From the NCBI GenBank assembly GCA_030180135.1, contig CM058229.1, positions 43,117,522-43,181,521 of the forward strand: a DNA stretch of 64,000 bases. The letters are read 5' to 3'. This DNA is from Orychophragmus violaceus (lineage: Eukaryota; Streptophyta; Magnoliopsida; Brassicales; Brassicaceae). A model generated the notes under the pieces. The model worked only from the letters and a program-made list of their open reading frames with translations. It did no database searches and was not told the DNA's origin. Positions 30,291 to 42,232 of this stretch are shown here, one piece after another. Every line of letters begins with the position of its first letter. Position 1 is the stretch's first letter. The translations under genes were made by a program, and so were the position numbers.

Positions 30291-32835
30291 GTATTGAATA
30301 CTAGTTGTGGCACTGATATTTGTTATAATATGCAGAGCCTAAGCAACAGTAGAACGTTGAAGGAAGGACAAGTGGAACTGCATGTCTGGAAGGAGCTATG
30401 GATGCTGCCTCAGCAGTAGGGTTTTCACTTGTAGATGCCTTTGAGGCTTGGCTTTGTATTAAGTAATTGCTACAATGTACCTGCTTTAAGCAGAGTTGTC
30501 TTTCATTTTCTTGTAAGAATTTGAATGTTTTTCATTTTGATAAAAGACAAGTTTTGTTCTTTTGATCTTAATGAAATATTAATTGTAGCACCCTATTCAA
30601 GGAATGGGTTTTATATCTTAAACCAAAGAGTGCCTAAATGTAACATAAATACCGAATTGGTTTAAATCTGATGAATTAAACCTGATTTTCTTGGCGTAAA
30701 TGTCTTGGTCACATAGAGTGAGTCGGATTCAGAAATCCCATAGTTATGGACTTTTGGGCTCATTTGATTGGATATCTTATGAGACTTGAATTCTGTTTAC
30801 TGGACCAAAAGACAAAGGGCCCATCTTAGCCGAGCTAGAGAAAGGCCCAAAGGCTTATTGGACCTTGAACATACTCATGTATGTGGCCCGATGAGCAGTA
30901 ATGCCAGAGAAAATTTCCTGTACTTCATTATATTTACTGATTACTTCAGTGAGTATGACTGTGTTCATTTGATGAGACACGAGTCAGAATTCTTTGAAAT
31001 GGTCGAAAGAGTTCCAGAATGAGGTATAGAATCTGAGTGACAGAAGTATTGAGACTCTGGATTAGATCACGAGTGAGAATACTTAAGTCATTGATGGTGT
31101 GATCATCTGAATGAGTGTGAAGTCGTTTCACAGCTCATTTCTCCTGAAAACCTTGAGGTGTTTCTGTGAGAAAGAATCAGATCTTATTAGAAATGATTAA
31201 AGATGAGTCACACGAATCTTCCATGATATTCTTTAAGAATAACGCTCTAGAAATATCTAAGTTTACGCTGAAATAGTTCCACCAATATCAGTTGAAAGAC
31301 ACCACATAAATGTGGATTGGAAATGATCCAAATTCGTCTTTACTGAGTATTTGTAGTTGTGCTACTTCGCTGGTTGTCCTAGGGAAACCAAGGGTTGTTA
31401 CTTTTACGTCCATTCCGAATACGAAGTTAGGTTGTTCGGAATTCTGTTTTCTAAAAGGGAAGTTACTTTCCAAGAAGAACAGTGGGAGTAAAAGTATAAC
31501 TCGAAGAAATTCGAGAAATACAGGAGGCTGCTCAACCTGTTGAGGGAGAGCAGCGGATGGATTTACAGATTTCTGTAGAATCTACACCTGTAGAGCCTGA
31601 AGTTCGCAGATCTGATTGAATCTGTCACTAATCCGAGAGTGATTTCTCGTGATTAGTTGCCATGATCTGATGATCATTGAAAGTGACGAACCTGCGAAAT
31701 TCACAGAAGCGAAAGTGAGCCCGGACTCCGAAAAATTACACTGTATGTAAGTTAGCTTCATCGATCCATACATGGATAGAAGCAAAACATATCGGAGTTG
31801 GAATCTTCGTTCTGTTGAAGTAGTCAAGGTTTTGACTTGAACAGGAACGAGATGGAACTGTGCGTTCACTAATAGATAAGTGGGAGCGATGTTGCATTTC
31901 TCATAGTGTATGTCGATGACATACTGATTCTCGGAAATAACGTTCCAATGCTGCAATCGGTAAAGGACTGGCTTGGGAGTTGGTTTTATGATTGACATGG
32001 GTAAAACCACGTATGTTCTTGGATTTTGGATATAAAGATAGAGATCCAAAAGAGCTGATAGGACAAAATAAGGATTCTTATATTGACAAAGTCCTACACG
32101 TTTTCAGCATTCCAAGAAGGGTTTTATGCCAATGTCACATGGCATTACGTTAAGCAAGAAACAGTGTCCTACGATATCTGCTGAGCTTGAATGCATGGAT
32201 GAGATTCCATATGCGTCGGCAATTGGATCTATCATGTATGCCATGACACGTACTTGTTTTGATGTTGCTTTAATGTTAAGCAAGACAAGTAAAGACCAGT
32301 CAAATCCAGTAAAGAATAACTGGATAGACGTAATGAATATCCTCAAGTATTTGGAAAATACTTAGGATAAGTTCTTGATTTACGGAGAAAGTAAGGTGCT
32401 ACAAGTCGATAGAGTCTGAAAGGCAAGTTTCCAACAGACAAAGATGATTTCCGGTCACAGTCCGGTTATATCTTGTGTCCATCTGGCGGTGCAAGGCACT
32501 GTTGCTGACTCCATGACTTAAGCTGAACATTTCGCAGCTTGGATAGCGGCGAAAGAGGTTGTTTGGAAAGAAGAGTTCATCACTGAACTTGATGTGATTC
32601 CCAGCATAGATGAGACTAGCTGCACATCAGAGGTCCAAACACCTTGAGGGTAGGTATAACCTATTCCGTGAGATAAATGACAGAGGTGTTAAGTAGATCA
32701 GCAAGTTTCAACGAATGAGAACGTTGCTAATTTATTAACGAAGCCACTCCTTAGGCCTAAGCACGAGTCGCGGACTGTAGCTGTAGGATAAGTGAAATTA
32801 AGATGTAGTCTTAATTTCAGTGGGAGTTTGAGGGC
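30291..32835 (+). pseudogene. pol: Element E pol, degenerate (PR-INT-RT-RNase H)
   Basis: Pieces align in order with F pol in mixed frames. The protease has DTG changed to NTS (about 30300). Integrase at about 30860-31022 has the first catalytic D changed to H (THVCGPMSSNAR) and then breaks. RT pieces lie at about 31590-32370 (YASAIGSIMYAM near 32210). The RNase H part is at about 32450-32650. Many short deletions and stops make it incapable of coding an enzyme. A purine-rich tract (gtgggagtttgaggg) ends it near 32835. Confidence 0.8.
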
Positions 32836-33692
32836 TTTATTTAGTTATTGATATGTTCTTGTAAAACATTTGAGATGTTTAATAATAAAATTATTTTTCA
32901 AGATTATTTTAACTGTGATGAAATAATCGTTCCAAAATGATATGAACCATTTTATAGGTCATCGAAGTAAGTGACTTGATCTTGAGTCATCAAAGTCATT
33001 TAGCTTGATCATGAGACCCTATTTTGATAGATGGCTCATATCATCATGTCCCTAGTCGAAGGTTGTTGAAATTGGAACACCAACAACCGCGTGAGACTAG
33101 ATTGGTATGTGATTTATGACAAAGTCTCAGGATGTCATAGATGCACGGCATCAAAGTCAGTACATAGGTGTATGTTGGGGTACATACGACCGGACATGAC
33201 CCGATTATAAGAACTCTTCAGGATATTTATATCTGTGTCATAAGAGATTCCTACTATGACTATAGAGTATAGTCCTTAGACCTGAGTTCGCATGCATGTT
33301 ACTGCACATGAACTGATGCGCTTTGATCATTGTCTAACGCTGTCGTTAAGCGATAGTTATAAGGACCTTGTTTGGGTGTATTATGAAATGAGTAGTTTAC
33401 AGTGATGGAACAAGACGGGATTTGTCCCTCCAATATAAATGGAGTGAATATCTCTAGGCCAATCGGAGATTTGAATACTGGAAAATGCATGGCCATGCTC
33501 AAACGGACTGTCCCGAGTCGTTTGGATTGTCAGTATCAAATCAGAGTCCGATGAACATGATTAGCCTTTATAAGAATGACACTCATCTTGCCTTATGACT
33601 AATCGAGATATTGAGACAAAAGGATTATGATTACAGAGAGTCCGATGAACATGATTAGACTCGTTTCGTTGTTGGATAGTCTTGGAGTCCTT
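32836..33692 (+). other. Element E 3' UTR
   Basis: Non-coding stretch between pol and the 3' LTR. gagtccgatgaacatgatta occurs twice (about 33544 and 33639). Confidence 0.6.
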
Positions 33693-34330
33693 TGTTGGAA
33701 TTATGTCCAGTAATCTCTGTACTGTCTCTAGAAAGTAAGAGTATGTCAATGATCAGACATAAGTCATATAATACTGGGGGTCATGATGGCTTGCTAGAGT
33801 CCGCTCATGATCTATAAGTCTTGGACTTATTGCCTTTATTATATGATCCCACATGGGTCACACGCCTAAGCTAACAGGAAACTATGAAGGAACGGTTTAG
33901 CAGAAGTACGGTAAAAGTGCTAGGCATTTACTGTACTTAGAGAGATTAAAGGGTCTGATTAAATCTAAGGGATTTAATCAGACTGAGACTTGGGCCCAAA
34001 AGCCCATGAGAACATAAAGGGGTTTTAATGAATAAAACTTGACCTAGCTCTCTAATTTTCTAAGCCTCTTCTGCGCCTCTCTCTCTCTCTCTCTCTGCGC
34101 CTCCATCTCCTTGGTCTAGCAGCCAACTTCCTGAAGTGTGCGTGTGTGAACCTTTGGAGGAGCTGTCTCTTGGCGGTTCTGCTGATCTCTGACTCATACC
34201 TCTCCATTCCGCTGCATAACAAGGTATTAGGTGAGATCTTTTATGATTCAGCAAGAGAACCTAGATCCAAGCATGTTTAGTAGGATCAATCAATGAGTAA
34301 TTGAATCAGGATAAACTAAACAATCCTTCA
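33693..34330 (+). repeat. Element E 3' LTR
   Basis: 638 bp, near-identical to 27170-27811, followed by TSD gtaga. Confidence 0.95.
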
Positions 34331-34335
34331 GTAGA

Positions 34336-34415
34336 GGGCTATTGTTGCGCCTCTTACACCTACTTCGATAAATGCGGATTGTTTTTTCCAATCCCTCGTA
34401 TTATCTCGTGGGTTC
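34336..34415 (+). pseudogene. D antisense gene, exon 1 part 2
   Basis: Eighty bases between E and complex C continue the same Transposase_28 frame (YFDKCGLFFPIPR), the most diagnostic part of that family. The C insertion follows, with TSD ggttc at 34411-34415. Confidence 0.75.
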
Positions 34416-35589
34416 TGATATACCATGGATTTTAGGGATTTTAACCATGGTATATGTGTTATTCATCGAGTCTTTTACTATGTTTTAGAGTCTTTTCAGG
34501 TGTTTATTAGGTACAAGCACATTTGGAGCATATTTGGTGATTTTGGCACTTTCTGGAGCTAATTGGAGTAATTGGCAGAGAGATAGAGTTCACTGTTGAT
34601 ATTTCCGAGATGCAACGATCGTCACACCTATGGCATCGATCGATGCACAAGCGAGATGGGCCAAACGGCGGTTTAATGAAAATGATGAAATTGCAATTCT
34701 GCCCAGAAGTTCCTGATATTTACAAAGAAGCCCAAATTCGTGTTTTAGGTTATAAATAGAGTTTTTAAGCCATTGTTTAGGCTATGCTTCAGAACTAAGT
34801 TTTATTCTCTTAGGAGATTTTAGGGGCTGGTTTTGTTCTCGAAAGAGACTTGATTTTGAACCCCAGTTCTTATTTGATTATATGATATTTGGTTTTCTAC
34901 TTATGATATCTTCTGTCTCGATGAATATGTCTGAGTAGATCACTTGTTAGGTTGAAGGATTCTCATTAGGGATTTCAGAGAATTATAGTTTAATTAATCT
35001 GTAGAGATTCATATCTGCTAGTTCTTTATCTAAGTTGTTCTTAATGCTTAATCTGAAGTAGCTAATCAGAATTATGATGTTAGGTTGATTAATTCAGCGG
35101 AAGTTGGTTAATTTAACTAGAAAGAATTTAGATAAGCAATTAAACTGTTCGCAAACGGAAGTTTGGTTCAGGTTAATTGTGAACATATCAAACTTGGAAT
35201 TAATGCTAGTTTAATCTGTTAGTTCTCGCAAACGAAAGTTTGGTTTGCTGCACTTAGACTTAGAGGATTATCGCAAAGGAATTTGGTTAATTCTATATCA
35301 GTGTTTGAGTTCTAGAACAGTTATTGATTAGATCTAGATAGATTGATTGTTTGCGTTCCTGATTTCCTGAGAACTCCTGAAACCTAACGCTTCGCCTTCT
35401 TGCTTACAAACTCACTTGATTTACCTTGCTATTTCGTTTACTGTTTTCACATCTGCTTCGCTTAATTTAATCTGAACTACTAATAATCTATTGTGTGACT
35501 GAGAGTCCTCGTGGGATTCGATACCTTATATACTACGATTGCATTAACTGTGCACTTGCAGTAGAATAGGGAAAACTATACACCTATCA
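34416..35589 (+). repeat. Complex C LTR1
   Basis: Starts tgatataccatgg and ends cacctatca. TATA box tataaata at 34751-34758. A palindrome pair (gcaacgatcgtcac, gcatcgatcgatgc) at 34612-34646 sits about 110 bp upstream of it. Confidence 0.93.
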
Positions 35590-35595
35590 AGTTTT

Positions 35596-35614
35596 TGGCG
35601 CCGTTGCCGGGGAC
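35596..35614 (+). promoter_or_regulatory. Primer binding site of C body 1 (tRNA-Asp)
   Basis: tggcgccgttgccggggac, an 18-base match to the complement of the plant tRNA-Asp 3' end. The same site occurs at 42052-42070. Confidence 0.9.
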
Positions 35615-35775
35615 TCTTTGAGTTCACCTATAGATTTAGTATTAGGATTTAGACTAAGCATTCCTTTTTTTTAATTTTCCTGTTTACTGACGTTTTTGAT
35701 TTTTGGATTCGCAGGGATTCGCACTGTATCGATCGTTGCTCACCTTGCATCGATCGGCACAAGGCGAGAACAGCG

Positions 35776-37164
35776 ATGCTGAGATCTGAGACGTTCAATA
35801 GGTTCCGCGCCATGGAACCTGTGATTTTGATTCGCGGTGAAAACGGCGTTTTACGAGACCAAGAGGGTCATATATGCAACGCAAAAGGTCAGAAAATAGA
35901 TGGGGAAGGAAACCCCATCTTACCAGATTACCATGTATTGGTTGGGCAAGTAGCTGAGATGCAGAATAAGATCGATGACATCCACGACATCTTACTTAGG
36001 GAGAGACAGTTCCGAGGAGAAGCAAAAACTGATAAGTTTGCAGAGGTACACTATATGGCTGGAGCCGACTCTTATGGACATACATTGGGACATCAGCAAA
36101 GACAAGGTTCTAGGCATGCTCAAGGATCAAGAGACCATAATTATACTTCCTATCTGGCACCTCCTACACAAAGGAGCAAACTAGAGATGATGATAGAACA
36201 ATCAATTGAAAAGCAACAGCAGAACACAGCTTCCTTCAGCTCGAAGCTAGAGAACCTGTACACTAATTTGAATGAGAAATTTGAATCCTTGAGCACTCGT
36301 ATGAAGCAGCTGGACACAAAGATGGATCAAGTTTCAAGTTCTACCCCAAGGAGGGATTCTCAAGAAGCTCATGCCAGCAACATTCCCATTCAGGATGACA
36401 CACAGATGGATCATGGATCATGTCTAGCAGTTAAGGCTGTGGAATTTGTGGAAGACAGAGGGGGATTTGATGTTGAATTACCTGAGTTTGAAAGCTTCGA
36501 TGCACCTGACTCAACAGAGATTGACATGGATCTTTTGACTTGGATAGTTCAGATTGAAGTGGGACCAAGCCAAGGAGAGAAATTTGAGTCTGAGATGGCT
36601 GGAATGGACCGAGAAGCGGATAAATCCGAGACTGTAGTTGAAACACGAGCTGAGACAACAGCATCGATCGATGCTTCACAAGCACCGATCGTTGCACCCC
36701 GAAAGGAACCAGTTTCACTCATATCTCAAGGACCTGCTAAGGAAAGAACCTATAAACCTCCATTACCATTCCCGAAAGCTCCCGTTAAGCCCAAAGATGT
36801 GGTTCAGTGCACAGTGGTGGTTGACAAGAAGATGGTGGTTCCACAAGAGCCTATTCTAACATCTTCAAGGCCTAAAACTACTCATAAACAGAAGGCTCCG
36901 AACATTAAATCTTTGCCAAAGGTAAAACATAAGTCCTCTAAGTTTAAACCTCCTGACTCCACTGTTTTGAATGCAGGAAAGAGAATTAAAACACCTAAGT
37001 GTCAATCTCACCGTACATTCCTCCCGACGTTCCTTGGACGACATCATGCTGCTACTGCTTTACACACCACCATGGATGATAAGGCATTCACAGAGACACT
37101 CAAAGTCTCTGTTGAAACCTCCATGAGTCTGACCCCTTTCCAAAAAGTCAAGCTAATGACTTGA
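35776..37164 (+). CDS. Complex C body 1 ORF1 (gag-position protein, no capsid domain)
   Basis: 462 residues from ATG 35776. It sits where Athila gag-pol starts but has no recognisable capsid, protease or RT. The N-terminus reads MLRSETFNRFRAMEPVILI; a coiled-coil-like stretch covers about 155-190 (MMIEQSIEKQQQNTASFSS); then comes an acidic part, a proline/lysine-rich part (KPPLPFPKAPVKPKD) recalling the end of B gag, and a basic tail. The text after its stop (gcgctgagtgggaggcaaccc) matches that after B pol, so the ORF spans a deletion from gag to the pol end. A palindrome pair (36663-36695) lies inside the coding frame. Function unknown. Confidence 0.75.
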   Translation: MLRSETFNRFRAMEPVILIRGENGVLRDQEGHICNAKGQKIDGEGNPILPDYHVLVGQVAEMQNKIDDIHDILLRERQFRGEAKTDKFAEVHYMAGADSYGHTLGHQQRQGSRHAQGSRDHNYTSYLAPPTQRSKLEMMIEQSIEKQQQNTASFSSKLENLYTNLNEKFESLSTRMKQLDTKMDQVSSSTPRRDSQEAHASNIPIQDDTQMDHGSCLAVKAVEFVEDRGGFDVELPEFESFDAPDSTEIDMDLLTWIVQIEVGPSQGEKFESEMAGMDREADKSETVVETRAETTASIDASQAPIVAPRKEPVSLISQGPAKERTYKPPLPFPKAPVKPKDVVQCTVVVDKKMVVPQEPILTSSRPKTTHKQKAPNIKSLPKVKHKSSKFKPPDSTVLNAGKRIKTPKCQSHRTFLPTFLGRHHAATALHTTMDDKAFTETLKVSVETSMSLTPFQKVKLMT

Positions 37165-37300
37165 AACAAGCGCTGAGTGGGAGGCAACCCACTGCTAGGT
37201 TTAATTATTTTTCCTTTTCATTTTTGGTGTTTTTCTTAGGATTTCACGTGTATTGTTTTTGTTAGTTTTTAGATACATAACACAAGTCTGGAGATGTGTG

Positions 37301-37925
37301 ACGATCGTTGCTCACATGTGCAACGGTCGTTGCAATTGGTTCAAATCGGAAAATTAAGTACGTTGAGCTAAACCGGAATCAATCTGGTTCACCCAGCATC
37401 GATCGTTGCCCCTAAAGAAACGATCGTTGCACCCACGACCAGGTAAGTTACCTTAAACCCTATTTTCTCTCCTTCTTCTCCATTTCTTTTGGTCGACACA
37501 CCGAGAACCTCCACCCAAAAATCATCATTTTCTTCATCAAATTTCTTGTTTCCAAGTGCTATTTACTTATTTTTACGCTCCCAATCCATTTCCCCAACCC
37601 ATATCTAAAGAAATCAAGGTAATGTTCTTCAATTTTCGAATTTTCGGATTGGATTTTTAGGGTTTTAGGGTTGTTGATTTTTGGACCAAAATTGATGATG
37701 CATGCGTAATTAGAACGATTTAGGGTGATGGATGATGATTTTGAACTGATTTGAGACAATGTGGCTTGGATTTGACTGATTTTTGATGATTTGTTTGCGG
37801 CAAAATCGCCCTGCAACGGTCGTTGCTCTCGAGCAACGGTCGTTGCCTTGCGATTTTGGGAAATGTTCGATAGAACGAAATCGCCTTGCAACGATCAATG
37901 CCTTAGATGCAACGGTCGATGCTAC
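37301..37925. repeat. cgatcg/cggtcg palindrome pairs around the C1 intron
   Basis: Four pairs. The core starts are 37302/37324, 37400/37421, 37817/37837 and 37892/37913, a spacing of 20-22 bp. Cores are flanked by gcaa/ttgc or gcat/atgc arms, making 14-bp inverted repeats. Further pairs in body 1 lie at 35730/35751, 36665/36686, 39744/39764 and 39798/39819, and body 2 repeats the pattern. Confidence 0.85.
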
Positions 37926-37981
37926 GCGATTTCACATAAATTTTGCCTAGACTTATAAATGTTTGAACTTTGTTTTTGCAG
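37619..37981 (+). other. Putative intron upstream of C1 ORF2
   Basis: Donor caag|gtaatg and acceptor tgtttttgcag, 363 nt; ORF2's ATG is the next base. Same layout as in B and body 2. Confidence 0.6.
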
Positions 37982-39421
37982 ATGGCGTCTCAAAGGCAAC
38001 CCCGCAAGAAGCGAGCCACAGCTTCCACAGCAACAAGACACTACACCCCACCGCCTCAATGGTTCAGCAGAGAGTCAGAGGCACCCGCACCATACAACAG
38101 ATACGGGCCGCCGGTTGCTTTACCTTGGCCCAGAGAGGACGCCACACCGATTCAGACGACCAGACAGTGGCCGGAGGACCTGATACGCTTCTTCAAGTCT
38201 GCTGAGTTCACCGAGCGGCCATTGCTCAGTCGATGGGACGAGTATGACTCGCTTCTCTACAGTGGTTGGTGTGGGATGATCATCAAGCCGACCAAGTTCG
38301 CGGACTACTCCACCTGCATGATTCTGGGGATCGATGAGCAGGTACTCGCTGTATGCAGAGGCATTGGTCTAGGGACAATGCCAATGCGACATTATGATCT
38401 TTATCCTGAGCTGGTCAGGCAGCTATTGGCCACTTGCAGAGTGGTTTACTCGGATCCCGACCACAGGAGCGCTACAGTGGGTGCATTCACCTTCATGAGT
38501 TGGGGAGTCAGGTATCGGATTCCTCTACTTGATCTCTGCAGGATCTACGGGTTCAGTACTGAGCCGAGGCGCATCGCCATGCCACTCGAGTGGGATCCGG
38601 TTGAGGCTCGCACATTCTGGGAGAGTATTGGCAGCGGTCGATACAACTCCAGGACCACACCAGTAGTGCAGATGAGACATCCGGTGCTGCGATATGTCTC
38701 GCGTATCTTGTGCTGGAGCTTGCTTTGCAAGTTTGAGGCCAACAAGATGCGTAAACTTGAGATGGAGTTGCTGTTTATGGGGCTGAGAGATCAGTTTAGA
38801 GGTTCTGGCGTGAGAGATCCTACTGCGGGTCTCAACTTGGGAGCTATTTTCGCACAGCATTTAGTTGATCTGCAGCTGAAGCCGTTTGATGGAGCTGGTA
38901 CTGAGACAGTAGGGAGTTTACTTACTCCCATTTTTGAGTATTGTGGGATTCCTCTTCATGGCACAGAGCGTGATACAGCTCGGGAGTTCCTGGATCTCAG
39001 CCATTTGCAGAGCGCTACCTGGCTCAAGGAGGGGCGCATTTGGGTTTACACTGATCCGACCACTGGGAGGACTGGTATCGAGCTTCCTGCTGCCAGATGG
39101 ACACAGATTGACACATTAGAGGCACTGAGATTTCAGCCTCCTGAGTCCGCGCAGCGAGGGATTCCGACTATGGCTCATCCGCTGGGAGAGCCTTCCTCAC
39201 GAGCTTCGACTTCTTCTGCCCCTGCTTCTGCGCCAGCACCTGCCCCGGTCGACATTGTGGGTCCCTTTCCAGAGCCTGCGATGCCTTACAGTGCATACTC
39301 TGAGGCAGAGTGGAGAGAGAGATCAGATGGTATGTTTCGAGTTCTTTGGAACTTCGTGCGTACTTGCAGCTGCAGGAGGCCACCACAGATCCATCAGCCA
39401 GTACCTGACCGTCGTCGATAG
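37982..39421 (+). CDS. Complex C body 1 ORF2 (Athila env-position protein)
   Basis: About 479 residues from ATG 37982, the first codon after a splice-acceptor-like site. It has the Athila ORF family pattern shared with B's protein (YDSLLYSGWCGMIIKPTKFA, LLDLCRIYGFS, RHPVLRYVSRILCWSLLCKF, LLFMGLRDQF). The N-terminus is basic (RQPRKKRATAST) and there is no signal peptide or clear membrane span. A TAG at 39419-39421 ends it 27 codons earlier than body 2's copy, which has CAG there. Function unknown; keeping this frame in an element with no pol suggests it matters to the element. Confidence 0.82.
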   Translation: MASQRQPRKKRATASTATRHYTPPPQWFSRESEAPAPYNRYGPPVALPWPREDATPIQTTRQWPEDLIRFFKSAEFTERPLLSRWDEYDSLLYSGWCGMIIKPTKFADYSTCMILGIDEQVLAVCRGIGLGTMPMRHYDLYPELVRQLLATCRVVYSDPDHRSATVGAFTFMSWGVRYRIPLLDLCRIYGFSTEPRRIAMPLEWDPVEARTFWESIGSGRYNSRTTPVVQMRHPVLRYVSRILCWSLLCKFEANKMRKLEMELLFMGLRDQFRGSGVRDPTAGLNLGAIFAQHLVDLQLKPFDGAGTETVGSLLTPIFEYCGIPLHGTERDTAREFLDLSHLQSATWLKEGRIWVYTDPTTGRTGIELPAARWTQIDTLEALRFQPPESAQRGIPTMAHPLGEPSSRASTSSAPASAPAPAPVDIVGPFPEPAMPYSAYSEAEWRERSDGMFRVLWNFVRTCSCRRPPQIHQPVPDRRR

Positions 39422-40870
39422 CGATCTCCGACTGATACTGATCCCGCACCTGAGGCAGCCGATGATGATGCACTGTATGGTGGGATAGATGATGTTAGCG
39501 AGTGAGAGTAGTCTCCATGTTCAGATTTTCGGTTCTGTATTCTGACTTTTTCTTTTATTTTGCACTCTTCTTTATTTGATTTTTAGGACTCTACTATGTT
39601 TGGATGATTTGCACTTTATTTGGTACATCTTTTGCTTCGGTTTTACTCTGTTTCTAGTGTTTTCAGCTTGCAGGGATCAAAATTGACAAAAACAGACGGA
39701 CTAACCTGCTAACTTGCTGACTGTTTGTGTAAACGCAGTGCGTCGATCGACACACCATTGTGTCGATCGTCACAATACGAAAGAATCGCACAGCAACGGT
39801 CGGTGCACCTAGTGCAACGATCGATGCCTGAGCGACAGAGGTAACCCGACAGACATAATTTCACCTTTTCAATTTTTATTTTTACCGATCCTTCGCTGGA
39901 CACTACTGGGGACAGTGTGTCTTAAGTGTGGGGGAGGTGCTACTGACTTTTGTGTTCTGTGTTCTTAAGAGTCAGTCCGTTTTTCAAAAAAAAAATTTGT
40001 TTTATTGAGTCAAAATTGTTTAAGTAAGAAACTATGATTTTCTGAGAAGATTTACAAGACTTGCAGGAACTTAAGTAACCATTGGGATGAAGTTGCAAGA
40101 TCTATCTCTGACTATTAGAAAACCCCATCACAGATCAACCTACTGGGAACACCCACATCACTTCAGGTATCAGAGGATCCTTTACTGACTTCAACCTTAA
40201 TACTGACTTAGATTTCTCACCTAAGGGCTTGGTATACTTTGTGTCGGATTCCCTTGTTAGTTCTGACACAGCCTGTCAACCTATCCTATTTAGTTCCCTT
40301 CTCCCCTTCTATAAAGTAAAAAAAAAAATAAAAATAATAAACTGAGGATGAGTTAGTAACTCCGAAGTGGTCATGAGAATAGTAGCAAACACTATTATCT
40401 CTCATGCGATCCATGGAATGTGTCCAAAGTACACCCCATAACGGGAAGAACACTGATAAAAAAATAAAATGATACCCAGTGGGGAAAAATCAGTTGTTAA
40501 AGAAGGGAAAGAGAAGAAAGGGACTAGAGAAAGATAGTATGGTGGTCTAGAGCTGATAAGGTAAGAATCCATGTGCCCTTTGATCGATACTCCTTAGGTG
40601 AGACCGCACTTAAATACTTGCAGAAGTCAGTAGGGAGAATTTGAATGCTTGAATGTGATTGTGGAGTTTACCTAGGACAGTTGCTAAGTGTGGGGGAAGT
40701 ACATGTTGGTCTTGATATCCTGTAATTGATTCTTTCAGTGGTTTACTAAGGGGAATCTGAGTATTGTAGCTTCTAGGATGAAATGAGTTTCTGAAGAGTT
40801 TTCAAACCTCTTGACTACATTTAGTTCTTTGTCTTGCTTGAGGACAAGCAAGAGCTAAGTGTGGGGGAGT
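39422..40870 (+). other. C1 3' UTR with three polypurine-like tracts
   Basis: gtgtgggggag-type tracts occur near 39928, 40688 and 40859; the last abuts LTR2 and is the functional position. Two palindrome pairs lie at 39744-39826. There is no gene. Confidence 0.7.
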
Positions 40871-42045
40871 TGATATACCATGGATTTTAGGGATTTTAAC
40901 CATGGTATATGTGTTATTCATCGAGTCTTTTACTATGTTTTAGAGTCTTTTCATGTGTTTATTAGGTACAAGCACACTTGGAGCATATTTGGTGATTTTG
41001 GCACTTTCTGGAGCTAATTGGAGTAATTGGCCGAGAGATAGAGTTCACTGTTGATATTTCCGAGATGCAACGATCGTCACACCTATGGCATCGATCGATG
41101 CACAAGCGAGATGGGCCAAACGGCGGTTTAATGAAGAATGATGAAATTGCAATTCTGCCCAGAAGTTCCTGATATTTACAAAGAAGCCCAAATTCGTGTT
41201 TTAGGTTATAAATAGAGTTTTTAAGCCATTGTTTAGGCTATGCTTCAGAACTAAGTTTTATTCTCTTAGGAGATTTTAGGGGCTGGTTTTGTTCTCGAAA
41301 GAGACTTGATTTTGAACCCCAGTTCTTATTTGATTATATGATATTTGGTTTTCTACTTATGATATCTTCTGTCTCGATGAATATGTCTGAGTAGATCACC
41401 TGTTAGGTTGAAGGATTCTCATTAGGGATTTCAGAGAATTATAGTTTAATTAATCTGTAGAGATTCATATCTGCTAGTTCTTTATCTAAGTTGTTCTTAA
41501 TGCTTAATCTAAAGTAGCTAATCAGAATTATGATGTTAGGTTGATTAATTCAGCGGAAGTTGGTTAATTTAACTAGAAAGAATTTAGATAAGCAATTAAA
41601 CTGTTCGCAAACGGAAGTTTGGTTCAGGTTAATTGTGAACATATCAAACTTGGAATTAATGCTAGTTTAATCTGTTAGTTCTCGCAAACGAAAGTTTGGT
41701 TTGCTGCACTTAGACTTAGAGGATTATCGCAAAGGAATTTGGTTAATTCTATATCAGTGTTTGAGTTCTAGAACAGTTATTGATTAGATCTAGATAGATT
41801 GATTGTTTGCGTTCCTGATTTCCTGAGAACTCCTGAAACCTAACGCTTCACCTTCTTGCTTACAAACTCACTTGATTTACCTTGCTATTTCGTTTACTGT
41901 TTTCACATCTGCTTCGCTTAATTTAATCTGAACTACTAATAATCTATTGTGTGACTGAGAGTCCTCGTGGGATTCGATACCTTATATACTACGATTGCAT
42001 TAACTGTGCACTTGCAGTAGAATAGGGAAAACTATACACCTATCA
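40871..42045 (+). repeat. Complex C LTR2 (shared)
   Basis: 1175 bp; preceded by a polypurine tract and followed by a primer site, so it serves as the 3' LTR of body 1 and the 5' LTR of body 2. TATA box at 41207-41214. Closer to LTR3 than to LTR1. Confidence 0.93.
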
Positions 42046-42232
42046 AGTTTTTGGCGCCGTTGCCGGGGACTCTTTGAGTTCACCTATAGATTTAGTATTA
42101 GGATTTAGACTAAGCATTTCTTTTTTTTTAATTTTCCTGTTTACTGACGTTTTTGATTTTTGGATTCGCAGGGATTCGCACTGTATCGATCGTTGCTCAC
42201 CTTGCATCGATCGACACAAGGCGAGAACAGCG

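Larger units (their letters stand above)
27170..34330 (+). mobile_element. Element E: Ty1/copia retrotransposon with intact LTRs but dead pol
   Basis: LTRs 27170-27811 and 33693-34330 are almost identical (about two substitutions plus a CT-repeat length change), and the TSD gtaga is exact (27165-27169, 34331-34335). The primer site matches initiator tRNA-Met. Gag is open, but pol is riddled with stops and deletions. A recent insertion with a long-dead pol implies movement in trans by a relative such as F. Confidence 0.92.
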
